Shown one piece after another: positions 38,291-47,729 of a stretch of 64,000 nt of DNA (position 1 is the stretch's first letter; every line of letters begins with the position of its first letter). Source of the stretch: Lysobacter antibioticus. Its GTDB lineage: Bacteria; Pseudomonadota; Gammaproteobacteria; Xanthomonadales; Xanthomonadaceae. The notes under the pieces are model-generated. The model was given only the letters and a program-made list of their open reading frames with translations. It was not told where the DNA came from and did no database searches. The translations under genes and the position numbers were made by a program. The DNA is taken from the NCBI RefSeq assembly GCF_001442535.1, contig NZ_CP013141.1, forward strand, positions 563,196 to 627,195, given 5' to 3'.

Positions 38291-38802
38291 GCCGGTGTTC
38301 CCCAGGAGATGAGCGAGCGGTAAAGCGTCCTCGCTTTTACTTCGGATAGGCCGGACCCGGCAAGGGCCGACGGTGCCGGACGGCCTTTGGACTCGCATCT
38401 TGAGAGGGGCACAACCCCCTGTTTATCGCTCTTGCGGAGGAGGTATTCCTTCGCGAGAGGGGCCCGGCGCGACTCGGGAGAGCTGTCGCCGAATCGACGA
38501 TGGGATTCGATGCCAACTGGCGGAAAAGCAAATCCCCCCTGCCCCCTTTTGCAAAGGGGGGAACCGCGAAGCCCAACCGGCTACGACCTTCGGTGCTGCC
38601 GCTCCTGAGGCTATGCCGACGTACCCGATCCACTCACCGGCAAAAAAAGCCCCCTTTGAAAAAGGGGGCTGCGCGTTGCCTTGTTCGATGGCGATTCGGC
38701 GATCGGCGCGTAGGGGATTTGCTTTGCTCTGAGAGCGAAGAGCAAATCCCCTTCCCCGCTTTTTCAAAGGGGGAACTGATGCCTTAGCATTCGGAGCGGG
38801 GT
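38291..38802. repeat. Gene-free gap filled with C/G-rich hairpin repeats
   Basis: About 510 bp between the DUF819 gene and an S9 peptidase. Recognisable units: GCAAATCCCCCCTGCCCC with CAAAGGGGGGAAC (38527-38570), GCCCCCTTTGAAAAAGGGGGC (about 38649-38669), and GGGGATTTGC...GCAAATCCCC forming a hairpin (about 38713-38750), followed by TTTTTCAAAGGGGGAAC (to 38776). They resemble those at 33.6-33.8 kb. Short frames inside are not credible genes. Confidence 0.8.
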
Positions 38803-40890
38803 TTACTCGCCGATATGCTGCTTCAGCCAGCCGTTGACGGTGTCGTGCCACTGCACGCTGTTCTGCGGCTTGAGCACCCAGTGGTTCTCGTTCGGGAAGT
38901 ACAGGAACTTCGATTCGATGCCCTGGCGCTGCAGCGCGGTGAACACGCCGATGCCCTGCTCCACCGGGATGCGATAGTCGAGCTGGCCATGGATCACCAG
39001 CATAGGCACCTTCCAGTCCTTGACGTGGTTGACCGGGTTGAACTTCTCGTAGTTCTTCGGCACGTCATACGGCGTACCGCCCTGCTCCCACTCGGTGAAC
39101 CACAGCTCTTCGGTGGCATACCCCATCATGCGCTGGTCGAACACGCCGTCATGGCTGACCAGGCACTTCCACGGCTGCTGCCAATTGCCGGCGATCCAGT
39201 TGACCATGAAGCCGCCGTACGAGGCGCCGAGCGCGCAGGCCTTGTCGCCGTTGAGGAAGCCGTACTTCTTCTGCGCCGCGGCCCACCCCTTCTGCAGGTC
39301 CTCGAGCGGGCGGTCGCCCCAATGCTCGCTGATCGCATCGGTGAAGGCCTGGCCGTAACCGGTCGAACCGTGGAAATCGATCATCACCACCGCATAGCCC
39401 TGGCCGGCGTACGTCTGCGGGTTCCAGCGATAGCTCCAGCCGTCGCCGAAGCTGCCTTGCGGGCCGCCGTGAATCAGGAACGCGACCGGATACTTCTGGC
39501 CTTCCTGGTAGTTCCACGGCTTGACCACGTAGCCGTGCACGGTGTCGCCGTTCCAGCCCTTGAAGTCGAACTGTTCGTACTCGCCGAACCGCACGCCTGG
39601 CAGGCGTTGGCTCGCGCTCGGGGTGATCGCGCGCTCGGGTGCGCCGTCGAGGCCGCCGACGATGATCTGATCGCCGCTCTTGAGGCTGTTGCGGGTGAAA
39701 GCGAAGGTCTTGCCGGCAAGCTGCGGCGAGCCGAGGCTGCCGTCGCCGATCAGGCGGGTCGGCTTGCCGCTGGCGATGTCGACGCCGAACAGGGGCAACT
39801 GGCCGACATCCTGGGCCAGGGTGTAGATGGTCTTGCCGTCGGCCGACAGCACGATGTTCTCGGCCGAGCGGTCCCAGTCCGGCGCGATCTCGCGCGCCTT
39901 GCCGCTGGCCAGGTCGAGCGCGAACAGGCCGAAGCGGTCGGCTTCGAAGCCCGGACGCTTCATCGCCCGGTAGTACAGGGTCTTGCCGTCGGCGGCGAAC
40001 ACCGCGCCGGTGTCCCAGGCCGGGTTGGACGCAGTCAGGTTCTTGGCCGCGCCGCTGCCGTCGGCAGCGACGAGGTAAAGATCGAAATTGGTCGACCACG
40101 GTTCCTTGGCGTCGGCCTTGCGCGCACTGAACACCAGCGACTGGCCGTCGGGCGACCAGGTGTATTCGCTGCTGTCGCCGAACGGACGCGAGGGCACATC
40201 GCCGATCACGTCGGCGCCGACCAGCTTGGCGGTGGCGACGGTCTTGCCGGCAGCCGGCAGCTCGCTAACGAACAGACGATTGAGGCGGCCGTCGTTCCAG
40301 GCGTCCCAGTGGCGAATGAACATGCGGTCGAAGACCATGCCGCTGGCCTTGTTCTTCTCGGCCGCGTCGAGCTTCTTCTTGGTGCAGGCCAGGTCGGCCG
40401 CGCACTCGGCATAGGCTTCGGTGTTGAACGCCACGCGCTTGCCGTCGGGCGAGATCTGGTAACCGCCGACGTCGCCGTCGAACGCGGTCAGCTGCCTGGG
40501 CGCACCGCGGCCAGCCCAGTCGATCGAATACAGCTGGCTGCTGCCGCTCTTGGCGCTGAGGAAATACACCAGCTTGCCGTCCGGCGAGAACGACGGCGAG
40601 TTGACGTTCCAGCCTTCCGGGGTGAGCCGCTTCGGCGGCGCCGCGTCGCGCGCGAACAGGTCTTCGATCCACAGCGAAGTCGACGACTTGTTGGCGGCGA
40701 AATCGACGCTGCGCTGGGCGAACACCAACTGACGGCCGTCGGCCGACAAGGTCGGCGAGGACACCCGGTCCATCGTCGCCAGGTCGCGGACTTCCAGGCC
40801 GCGCGGCAGCGGCGGCGTGAGCGAGAAAGCCGGCGCGGATGCGCAGGCCAGCAGCAGGGCCATCGGCAGGAGTGCGTGGCGTGGCGTCAT
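38803..40890 (-). CDS. S9 family peptidase (prolyl oligopeptidase-like)
   Basis: A 695-aa exported serine peptidase (signal ALLPMALLLACASAPAFS). An N-terminal beta-propeller made of WD/TolB-like repeats (SPTLSADGRQLVFAQR, SPSFSPDGKLVYFLS, EYTWSPDGQSLVFSARK) caps a C-terminal alpha/beta-hydrolase. The triad is S557 (GASYGG), D638 (HGQLDYR) and H670 (NENHWV), as in dipeptidyl/acylaminoacyl peptidases. It probably trims short peptides in the periplasm or outside. It lies on the same strand as the OPT peptide transporter upstream. Confidence 0.94.
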   Translation of the reverse strand: MTPRHALLPMALLLACASAPAFSLTPPLPRGLEVRDLATMDRVSSPTLSADGRQLVFAQRSVDFAANKSSTSLWIEDLFARDAAPPKRLTPEGWNVNSPSFSPDGKLVYFLSAKSGSSQLYSIDWAGRGAPRQLTAFDGDVGGYQISPDGKRVAFNTEAYAECAADLACTKKKLDAAEKNKASGMVFDRMFIRHWDAWNDGRLNRLFVSELPAAGKTVATAKLVGADVIGDVPSRPFGDSSEYTWSPDGQSLVFSARKADAKEPWSTNFDLYLVAADGSGAAKNLTASNPAWDTGAVFAADGKTLYYRAMKRPGFEADRFGLFALDLASGKAREIAPDWDRSAENIVLSADGKTIYTLAQDVGQLPLFGVDIASGKPTRLIGDGSLGSPQLAGKTFAFTRNSLKSGDQIIVGGLDGAPERAITPSASQRLPGVRFGEYEQFDFKGWNGDTVHGYVVKPWNYQEGQKYPVAFLIHGGPQGSFGDGWSYRWNPQTYAGQGYAVVMIDFHGSTGYGQAFTDAISEHWGDRPLEDLQKGWAAAQKKYGFLNGDKACALGASYGGFMVNWIAGNWQQPWKCLVSHDGVFDQRMMGYATEELWFTEWEQGGTPYDVPKNYEKFNPVNHVKDWKVPMLVIHGQLDYRIPVEQGIGVFTALQRQGIESKFLYFPNENHWVLKPQNSVQWHDTVNGWLKQHIGE

Positions 40891-40996
40891 GGCGAAACCT
40901 CTAGCGTGGTCGGGGCGGCCGTTCGAGCGCAGGCGCATCGATCGGCACGGGATGGAAAGAGAACGGCCCGGCTTCAAGCCGGGCCGTCGAATCGGA

Positions 40997-42949
40997 TCAG
41001 GCTTGCGGAACCGGTGCGTTGCGGCTGCTGCGATAGAACAGCCACACCACCACCGCCAACACCAGCAGGCCGATGCCGGCGCCGAAGTGGAAGCGTTCCG
41101 GCAGGGCCAGCACGTCGGCGCGCTTGCTGATCACGATCGGGAACGCGATCGCGATGCCCATCAGCGCTTCGCCGGTGATCAGGCCGGCGGCGAACAAGGT
41201 GCCGGGACGATGCACGCGGTCGACCTCGGCCTCGTCGCTGTTCGCGGTCAAACCGCGGCGACGACCGACGATGTGCGAGAGCAGGCCGCCGAGGAAGATC
41301 GGCACCATCAGTTCCAGCGGCAGGTAGATGCCGATGGCCGCGGCCAGCACCGGCACGCGGAACTTGGCCTTGCGCGACTTCAGCCATTCGTCGAAGGCGA
41401 TGATGACCGCGCCGATGGCGGCGCCGATGCCGATCATCGTCCACGGCAGCTCGCCGCCGAACATGCCCTTGGCGACCGATGCCATCAAGGTGGCCTGCGG
41501 CGCGGCGAGCGAGTTGGGATGCTCCGCGGTCGGCGCGCCGATGCCGTAGGCGGCGGCAAGCAGGTTCAGCACCGGCGCCATGATCAGCGCGCACGAGAAA
41601 GTACCGATGCCGAGCATCAACTGCTGCTTCCACGGCGTCGCACCGACGATGTAGCCGGCCTTGAGATCCTGCAGATTGTCGCCGCCGACCGCCGCCGCGC
41701 AGCACACCACCGCGCCGATCATGATCGCGGCGACGGCACCGATCGGCGAGTCGCGGCCGAGCATCAGCACCAACACCGCCGAAGCGAACAGGATGGTCGA
41801 GATGGTGATGCCCGAAACCGGGTTGTTGGACGAGCCGATCAGGCCGGCCAGGTAGGCCGACACCGACACGAACAAAAAGCCGGCGACGATCATGATGATG
41901 GTCATCGGCACGCTGACGAACCAGTTGCCGACGATGGCCTGGTACAGCAGCAGCAGCGGCATCACGAACGCGACCAGGGCGATCAGCATCCACTTCATCG
42001 GCAGGTCGCGATCGGTCTCGGCGACCACGCCGCCGCTGCCCTTGCGCGCCGCGGCCAGGCCGCTCTTGACGCCCGACATCAGCGACTTGCGCAGCGAGAA
42101 CAAGGTCCAGACGCCGCCGATCAGCATCGTGCCGACGCCGAGGTAGCGCACCTTGGCCGACCAGATCGCGCGGCCGATCTGCTCGGCGCTGCCGTCGGCG
42201 ATGCGCGCGGCCAGTTCCGGGTCGGAGCCGAGGAAGAACATGTGGTAGATCGGAATCGCGAACTGCCACGACAGGATGCTGCCGGAGACCACCACGATGC
42301 CGACGTTGAGGCCGACGATGTAGCCCACGCCGAGCAGCGCCGGCGACAGGTTGGTGCCCATGAAGCCCAGGTACTTGCCCATCCAGCCGGAGACGATGGC
42401 GTTGTCGGGGATCAGGCGCATGCCGCTTTCGGCGGCGACCTTGACCAGCGCGCCGACGCCGCCGGCCAGGGCCAGGATCTTCAGGCCCGGGCCCGGGTTT
42501 TCGCCGGCCTTGAGCACTTCGGCCGCGGCCTTGCCTTCCGGGAACGGCAACGGGTCTTCGACGATCATCGAACGGCGCAGCGGCACCGAGAACAGCACGC
42601 CGAGCAGGCCGCCGAGGCCCGCGATCGCCAGCACCCAGGAATAACGGAAGTCCTGCCAGTAGCCCAGGATCACCAGTGCCGGGATGGTGAAGATCACGCC
42701 GGCGGCGATCGAGGAACCGGCCGAGGCGCCGGTCTGGACGATGTTGTTCTCCAGGATCGTGCCGCCGCCGAGCAGGCGCAGCACGCCCATCGAGATGACG
42801 GCGGCGGGGATCGCGGTGGCGATGGTCAGGCCGGCGAACAGGCCCAGGTAGGCATTGGCTGCTGCCAGGATCACCGCCAGGAAGACGGATAGCAGGACGG
42901 CTCGGAAGGTCAATTGGGGCGTAGCGGACGAGGCCATCGGCGTCTCCAT
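40997..42949 (-). CDS. OPT family oligopeptide transporter
   Basis: A 650-aa inner-membrane transporter with ~15 helices. OPT signatures include FRAVLLSVFLAVILAAANAYLGLFAGLTIATAIPAAVISMG at the N-terminus, NIVQTGASAGSSIAAGVIFTIPALVILGYW and PLPFPEGKAAAEVLKAG. The adjacent S9 peptidase points to peptide uptake. The ATG at 42949 is listed; an ATG at 42937 (MASSATPQ) has GGAG at better spacing and may be the true start. Confidence 0.92.
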   Translation of the reverse strand: METPMASSATPQLTFRAVLLSVFLAVILAAANAYLGLFAGLTIATAIPAAVISMGVLRLLGGGTILENNIVQTGASAGSSIAAGVIFTIPALVILGYWQDFRYSWVLAIAGLGGLLGVLFSVPLRRSMIVEDPLPFPEGKAAAEVLKAGENPGPGLKILALAGGVGALVKVAAESGMRLIPDNAIVSGWMGKYLGFMGTNLSPALLGVGYIVGLNVGIVVVSGSILSWQFAIPIYHMFFLGSDPELAARIADGSAEQIGRAIWSAKVRYLGVGTMLIGGVWTLFSLRKSLMSGVKSGLAAARKGSGGVVAETDRDLPMKWMLIALVAFVMPLLLLYQAIVGNWFVSVPMTIIMIVAGFLFVSVSAYLAGLIGSSNNPVSGITISTILFASAVLVLMLGRDSPIGAVAAIMIGAVVCCAAAVGGDNLQDLKAGYIVGATPWKQQLMLGIGTFSCALIMAPVLNLLAAAYGIGAPTAEHPNSLAAPQATLMASVAKGMFGGELPWTMIGIGAAIGAVIIAFDEWLKSRKAKFRVPVLAAAIGIYLPLELMVPIFLGGLLSHIVGRRRGLTANSDEAEVDRVHRPGTLFAAGLITGEALMGIAIAFPIVISKRADVLALPERFHFGAGIGLLVLAVVVWLFYRSSRNAPVPQA

Positions 42950-43489
42950 CGCGGGTGATCGTTCAAGTGCGGCAGCGTATGTGCGGAGCCGGCCGGGAAG
43001 GACCGGGCGCCACGCAATCCGCCGATGATCGCATCCGCCGCCGGCCCCTGTAAAAGTGCAGTGCGGCAAAAAGCGGGATTGGGCAAAAGCCGCGGCCGGG
43101 GCGGCGAGGACCGAATTTCCCGGGTTTCTGCGGGAAAAGGGGTTGGGTGGTCGGGATCGGGACTCACCGATGGCCGCGAATACGAGCGAGCGGCCCTCAG
43201 CTCAGCGCTCTCAGCTTTGCACTCCTTGCGGTAGCCGCCGCAGCAAGCGGGAGCGCGAGCGACAGTGACGTGAGCGAGTGCAGGGATAAGAAACCGACCG
43301 CATCGAAGCCTGTCCTTTCTCCCGTTCACGGGAGAAGGTGGCCCGCAGGGCCGGATGAGGGCATCGGCCCGGATCGAGTCTGTTTCCCTCGCCGCCGTCC
43401 CTGGACGCCCCTCGTCCGGGACCTCGACCGCCCTGCCCGCCCTATACTCCCGCCTCCCGGCCCGCTCCCGGTCCGAAGGGAATCCGCTC
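42950..43489. other. Divergent promoter region between OPT and POT genes
   Basis: About 540 bp without a convincing gene. It must carry the promoters of the divergent OPT and POT transporter genes. At 43318-43361 lies a dispersed repeat with TCTCCCGTTCACGGGAGA and GGCCCGCAGGGCCGGATGAG, a hairpin-forming type common in xanthomonad and pseudomonad intergenic regions. No operator was recognised. Confidence 0.5.
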
Positions 43490-45265
43490 GTGCCCGCAAG
43501 CAGTATTTCGAACCCGGCGCCGGTCGCACCGCGCAACGACGACTTCCTCGGCCATCCCAAGGGCCTGTACGTCTGCTTTTTCACCGAAATGTGGGAGCGC
43601 TTCTCGTTTTACGGGATGAAGGCGCTGCTGTTGCTGTATCTGCTGAAGTACCACCTGTTCGGCGACGACGCCGGCTACGACCTGATCGGCGCCTACGGCG
43701 GCTTGGTGTACGCAGTGCCCGTGATCGGCGGCCTGCTCGCCGACCGCTACCTCGGCATGCGCAAGGCGGTGGTGTTGGGCGGCGTGTTGCTGGTGCTCGG
43801 CCACCTAGGCATGGCCTACGAAGGCCACGCCGCCAGGATGGTGAACGGCGTGGCGGTGCGCGACGAGACCGCGTTGCAGGTGTTCTATCTGTCGCTCGCG
43901 CTGATCATCAGCGGGGTCGGCTTTCTCAAGCCCAACATCTCGACCATCGTCGGCAAGCTCTACGAGCTCAACGACCCGCGCCGCGATTCCGGCTTCACCC
44001 TGTTCTATGCCGGCATCAACGTCGGCGCGCTGTTCTCGGCGCTGATCTGCGCCTTCCTCGGCGAAACCTACGGCTGGAAATACGGCTTCGGCGCGGCCGG
44101 CGTCGGCATGGTCGCCGGGCTGTTGATGTTCCTGTGGGGCCAGCGCTATCTGCGCGGTCACGCCGAACCCAGCGACCCCTCGCGCCTGCGCGAGCGCGTC
44201 GGCGCGTTCTCGCGCGAAACATGGATCTACCTCGGCACCGCCCTCGGCGTGCTAGTGATGTGGGGCACGATCCAGGTCGCCTCGAAGATCACCCTGACCC
44301 TCGGCAACCTCAGCTTCACCGCCGCGCTGGCGATCATGCTGGCGACCTTGCTGGTGTTCCTGATCTGGTTCTTCGGTTTCATCGCCCGCCAGTGCAGCGC
44401 GGTCGAGCGCCAGCAGATGCTCGCCTTGGTGGTGCTGATCTTCGCGGTGCTGATCTTCTTCACCCTGTACGAGCAGACCTACGGCTCCTGGGTGACCTTC
44501 AACGACCGCCTGATGACCAAGGACATGTTCGGCCTCGCCGTCGGCGGGTACGCGCCGACTCTGCCGTGGTCGGCGTTCTCGATGGCGCTCAGCCCGCCGC
44601 TGATGGTCGCCGCGCTGGTCGCCAGCGACCGCGGCCGCGACGGGCTGGCCAAGCTCCTGGTCGGCCTGCTCGCGCTCGGCCTGGCTCTGGCCACCGCGCA
44701 CGACGTGGTGCTGGTGCCGCAGACCGCCGGTTCGCTGACTTACCTCGGCGCCTTCTTCATCGTGGTGCTGGCACCGCTGTTCTCGTGGCTGTGGCCGTGG
44801 CTGGCGCGGCGCGGTCGCCACCCGAGCAAGCCGGTGACGATGGCGCTCGGCCTGATCTTCGCCGGCTTGTCCTTCCTGCCGCTGATGGCCGCGGCAAAAG
44901 TGTCGGGCGGCGGCGAGATGGCCAGCGTGTGGTATCTGGTCGCGGCGTATTTCATTCTCGAAATCGGCGAGATGTGTTTGTCGCCGATCGGCCTGTCGGC
45001 GGTGACTCAGCTCTCGGTGGCGCGCGTGGTCGGACTGATGATGGGCGCGTTCTGGCTCGCCACCGCGTTCTCGGAAGTGTTGGCCGCACAGTTCGCCAAG
45101 ATCGCCTCGGTCGAGATCCCGGAGGGCGGCGCGATCGACATGGCCTCGGCTTCGGCCAACTACGCCGAGCTGTTCTCGATGCTGATGTGGCTCGGTATCG
45201 GCTCGGGCGTGTTGTTCCTGCTGCTGTCGCCGCTGTTGCGGCGCTGGATGCACGGAGTGAAGTGA
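43490..45265 (+). CDS. POT family proton-dependent oligopeptide transporter
   Basis: A 591-aa MFS-type di/tripeptide:proton symporter. The family motif appears as FFTEMWERFSFYGMKALLLLYLLKY, containing the ExxERxxYYG-like proton-coupling region (ERFSFYG). GFLKPNISTIVGKLYELNDPRRDSGFTLFYAGINVGAL is the PTR2 signature. About 14 helices. GTG is chosen because GAAGGGA precedes it and it begins shortly before the first homologous residues; a longer in-frame extension lacks homology. Confidence 0.93.
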   Translation: MPASSISNPAPVAPRNDDFLGHPKGLYVCFFTEMWERFSFYGMKALLLLYLLKYHLFGDDAGYDLIGAYGGLVYAVPVIGGLLADRYLGMRKAVVLGGVLLVLGHLGMAYEGHAARMVNGVAVRDETALQVFYLSLALIISGVGFLKPNISTIVGKLYELNDPRRDSGFTLFYAGINVGALFSALICAFLGETYGWKYGFGAAGVGMVAGLLMFLWGQRYLRGHAEPSDPSRLRERVGAFSRETWIYLGTALGVLVMWGTIQVASKITLTLGNLSFTAALAIMLATLLVFLIWFFGFIARQCSAVERQQMLALVVLIFAVLIFFTLYEQTYGSWVTFNDRLMTKDMFGLAVGGYAPTLPWSAFSMALSPPLMVAALVASDRGRDGLAKLLVGLLALGLALATAHDVVLVPQTAGSLTYLGAFFIVVLAPLFSWLWPWLARRGRHPSKPVTMALGLIFAGLSFLPLMAAAKVSGGGEMASVWYLVAAYFILEIGEMCLSPIGLSAVTQLSVARVVGLMMGAFWLATAFSEVLAAQFAKIASVEIPEGGAIDMASASANYAELFSMLMWLGIGSGVLFLLLSPLLRRWMHGVK

Positions 45266-45285
45266 GGCAGGTAGAAGCCAGGAAC

Positions 45286-45357
45286 GAATGGTGAGGAGTG
45301 GGTAGGAAGTGAGCAGGACGGCTGCGACGGCCCTTGCTCACTCCTCCCCACTCATTC
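45286..45357. terminator. Imperfect inverted repeat between convergent genes
   Basis: GAATGGTGAGGAGTGGG...GTGAGCA (45286-45315) and TGCTCACTCCTCCCCACTCATTC (45335-45357) are imperfectly complementary and fill the gap between the POT gene and the convergent S9 peptidase gene. It probably serves as a bidirectional transcription stop. Confidence 0.55.
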
Positions 45358-45363
45358 CTCGAC

Positions 45364-47409
45364 TTACTTCTTGCCGGTGGAGGCCGCGTCGACTTTCGGC
45401 GCCGCCGCGAGGCGGCCGCCGAGCGACTTCGACAGGAATGCCAGCAGCCGCGCGTAGTACTCGCGCTGGTGTTCTTCGCGGTAGAAGCCGTGACCCTCGG
45501 TCTTGTAGTACAGCGTCTCGACCGGCACGCCGGCCTGGCGCAAGGCCTTCTCCATCTTTTCGCTGTGCACGATCGGCGCGCGCTCGTCTTCGCCGCCGGC
45601 GGCGAGGAACACCGGCACCTTGATGCGGTCGGCCAAACGGGTCGGCGACACCTTGTCGAGCGCTTCCGGCGAGCCGAGCCAACTGCGCAGATAGGCCTCG
45701 CCGGAACCGCGGCGCTGGATGTCGCCGGTGGTGTGCATCATCGGCAGGTCGTACACGCCGACATAGCCGGCGGCGCAGCGATACAACGCCGGCTCCTTGG
45801 CCACGCCCATCAGCGAGGCGTAGGCGCCGTAGCTCGCGCCGTACAGGCAGATACGCGAGGAGTCGGCGATGCCCTGCTCGATCGCCCAACGCGTCGCGTC
45901 GGTGACGTCGTCCTGCATCTTGCCGCCCCACTCGCGCTTGCCGGCTTCCAGGAAGGCGCGGCCGTAGCCGCCGGAGCCGCGATAGTTCAACTGCAGCACC
46001 GCATAGCCGGCATCGGCCAGCAATTGCGAGTCGTCGTCGAAATGCCAGGCATCCTGGATGCCGAACGGCCCGCCGTGCGGCATGACCACCAGCGGCAAAG
46101 ACTTGCCGCTGCTGTCCTTCGGCGTGGTCAGCAGGCCCGACAAGGGCAGGCCGTCGCGCGCGCGCAGGTTGATCGCGCGCACCGGCGCACGCTTGGCCGG
46201 GTCGAACCAGGAACGGCGGCTCAGTACGTGCGCGGCGTGCTTGTTGGCCTTGTCGAACAAGAACAGATCGCCCGGGCTACGATCGTTCCAGACCTGCACC
46301 AGGGCCAGCTGGCCGTCGGCGCTCTGCGAGGTGATGCGCACCGCATCGCCGGGGAACGCGGCCTCCAGGCTGCGGTACTGGCGCGCTTCCGGCGAGGCAT
46401 TGTCGAAGAACACCGTGCGCGGCTTGCCGTCGGCGAAGAACACGCCGACCGGGATGCGGGTGTTGTTGCGATAGATGATGCGGTCCGGATCGGCGGTCTT
46501 GTCGCGCAGGACCTCCTTGCGGGTGCGGGTGGCGAGGTCGTAGGCGACGATCGCATCCGGCCCCTGCGTCTGTTCGCTTTGGAAATACGCGACGCTGTCG
46601 TCGGCGGAGAAGCCGATCGGATGATCCATGACCTCGTCCTGCGTATCCGAGCCCAGCAAAGCCCACTCGGCTTTTTCATCCGCGCGGTAGAACAGCTTGC
46701 GCCGCAGATCGGTGCCGAAGCCGAGCGCGAAACGGACCACGCCGGCGTTGTCGGTCATATATCGGGCATTGCGCACCGGCGCGATCGCGAGCCGGTTGCG
46801 CTGGCCGGTGATCGTGTCCAGGCGCTCGGCACGGGTATAGGCGTCGGCGCTGAACTGCTGCACCGAGATCACCACGCCCTTGTCGTCGGCCGGCAGATCG
46901 TCGACCAGAAAGCCGGCGACGTCCTCGACCTTCTTCGGCTGGATGCGCGTGCCGGCGCCGCGGCTCTGCACGCGGTAGCCGATCAGCACGTCGGCGCCGG
47001 TGCCGTTGGCATTGATCGCGAACAGTTCGCCGGTGGGGATCGGCGCGTCGCGCGAACCCAGCTTCTGGGCCATGCCGATCAACACGCGCGTCGGGCTGAC
47101 CCACCAGAAATCGTCGACGTGATTGTTCTTGCCGACCCGGAAGGTGCCGGTACGCTTCATGTCGGCGCGGGTGAAGATCACCAGTGCGGTCTCGTCCTCC
47201 ATCGGCACCGAGGCGGCGTAGAACTCGCCGGTCGGCGACAGTTTGACGTCGGTGAAGGTATCCGGTTTGACGAAGGCTTCGACGTCGACGCCTTGAACGG
47301 CTGCCCCTTGAGCGGCGCCAGCGCTCACCGCGTTTTCCGCGGCGACGACGTCCACGATCGGCGCAGCCAGCAGCCCCGCCAGCAACAGCGCGCTTCCCCA
47401 ATGCTTCAT
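45364..47409 (-). CDS. S9 family peptidase (acylaminoacyl-peptidase-like)
   Basis: A 681-aa exported serine peptidase with an N-terminal signal (WGSALLLAGLLAAPIVDVVAAE). The propeller domain (about 40-415) is followed by an alpha/beta-hydrolase with the triad S526 (GASYGA), D608 (GGEDER) and H640 (TEGHGF). PLVVMPHGGPFGIQDAW gives the oxyanion-hole region. It is about 30% similar in layout to the S9 enzyme at 38.8-40.9 kb but clearly a different subgroup. Start fixed by the signal peptide with AGGGGA upstream. Confidence 0.94.
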   Translation of the reverse strand: MKHWGSALLLAGLLAAPIVDVVAAENAVSAGAAQGAAVQGVDVEAFVKPDTFTDVKLSPTGEFYAASVPMEDETALVIFTRADMKRTGTFRVGKNNHVDDFWWVSPTRVLIGMAQKLGSRDAPIPTGELFAINANGTGADVLIGYRVQSRGAGTRIQPKKVEDVAGFLVDDLPADDKGVVISVQQFSADAYTRAERLDTITGQRNRLAIAPVRNARYMTDNAGVVRFALGFGTDLRRKLFYRADEKAEWALLGSDTQDEVMDHPIGFSADDSVAYFQSEQTQGPDAIVAYDLATRTRKEVLRDKTADPDRIIYRNNTRIPVGVFFADGKPRTVFFDNASPEARQYRSLEAAFPGDAVRITSQSADGQLALVQVWNDRSPGDLFLFDKANKHAAHVLSRRSWFDPAKRAPVRAINLRARDGLPLSGLLTTPKDSSGKSLPLVVMPHGGPFGIQDAWHFDDDSQLLADAGYAVLQLNYRGSGGYGRAFLEAGKREWGGKMQDDVTDATRWAIEQGIADSSRICLYGASYGAYASLMGVAKEPALYRCAAGYVGVYDLPMMHTTGDIQRRGSGEAYLRSWLGSPEALDKVSPTRLADRIKVPVFLAAGGEDERAPIVHSEKMEKALRQAGVPVETLYYKTEGHGFYREEHQREYYARLLAFLSKSLGGRLAAAPKVDAASTGKK

Positions 47410-47729
47410 TGCGATCCCCTGTAGTCCATGAATGGTTCGGCCGAGAACGGTCCCGTCGAGAACGGCTCCCTCGAAAACCGGAGGCATCCGCCGCCGGCCG
47501 GCGCGGACTGCCGTCATGGAGGAACGCTCGCAAGCCGCGCACTCCCTACGTCTTCGCAGCCCGGCTTCAGCCGGCCTGCCGGTCCGCCCTCGCCCATCCC
47601 CCCGGCGGAACGTCGGCCCGTCGCGTCCGCGACGCAGCGATCATAGAAGGCCCACGGCGCTCACACAATTGGGCCGCCGCAGTGTGCTGCGCGACCCATG
47701 GAGGCTGGCGATACCGCGGATGCGCGGGC
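47410..47729. other. Gap between the S9 peptidase gene and rfbD
   Basis: About 320 bp with no gene. It should include the promoter of the S9 peptidase and the end of the rfb operon. Short direct repeats of GAGAACGG/GAAAACGG-like sequence occur at 47440-47480. No clear terminator was found. Confidence 0.4.

Noticed and set aside
40817..42892. 691-codon plus-strand frame opposite the OPT transporter gene
   Set aside because: Antisense shadow with His/Asp/Gln-rich composition; the OPT gene on the other strand is clear.
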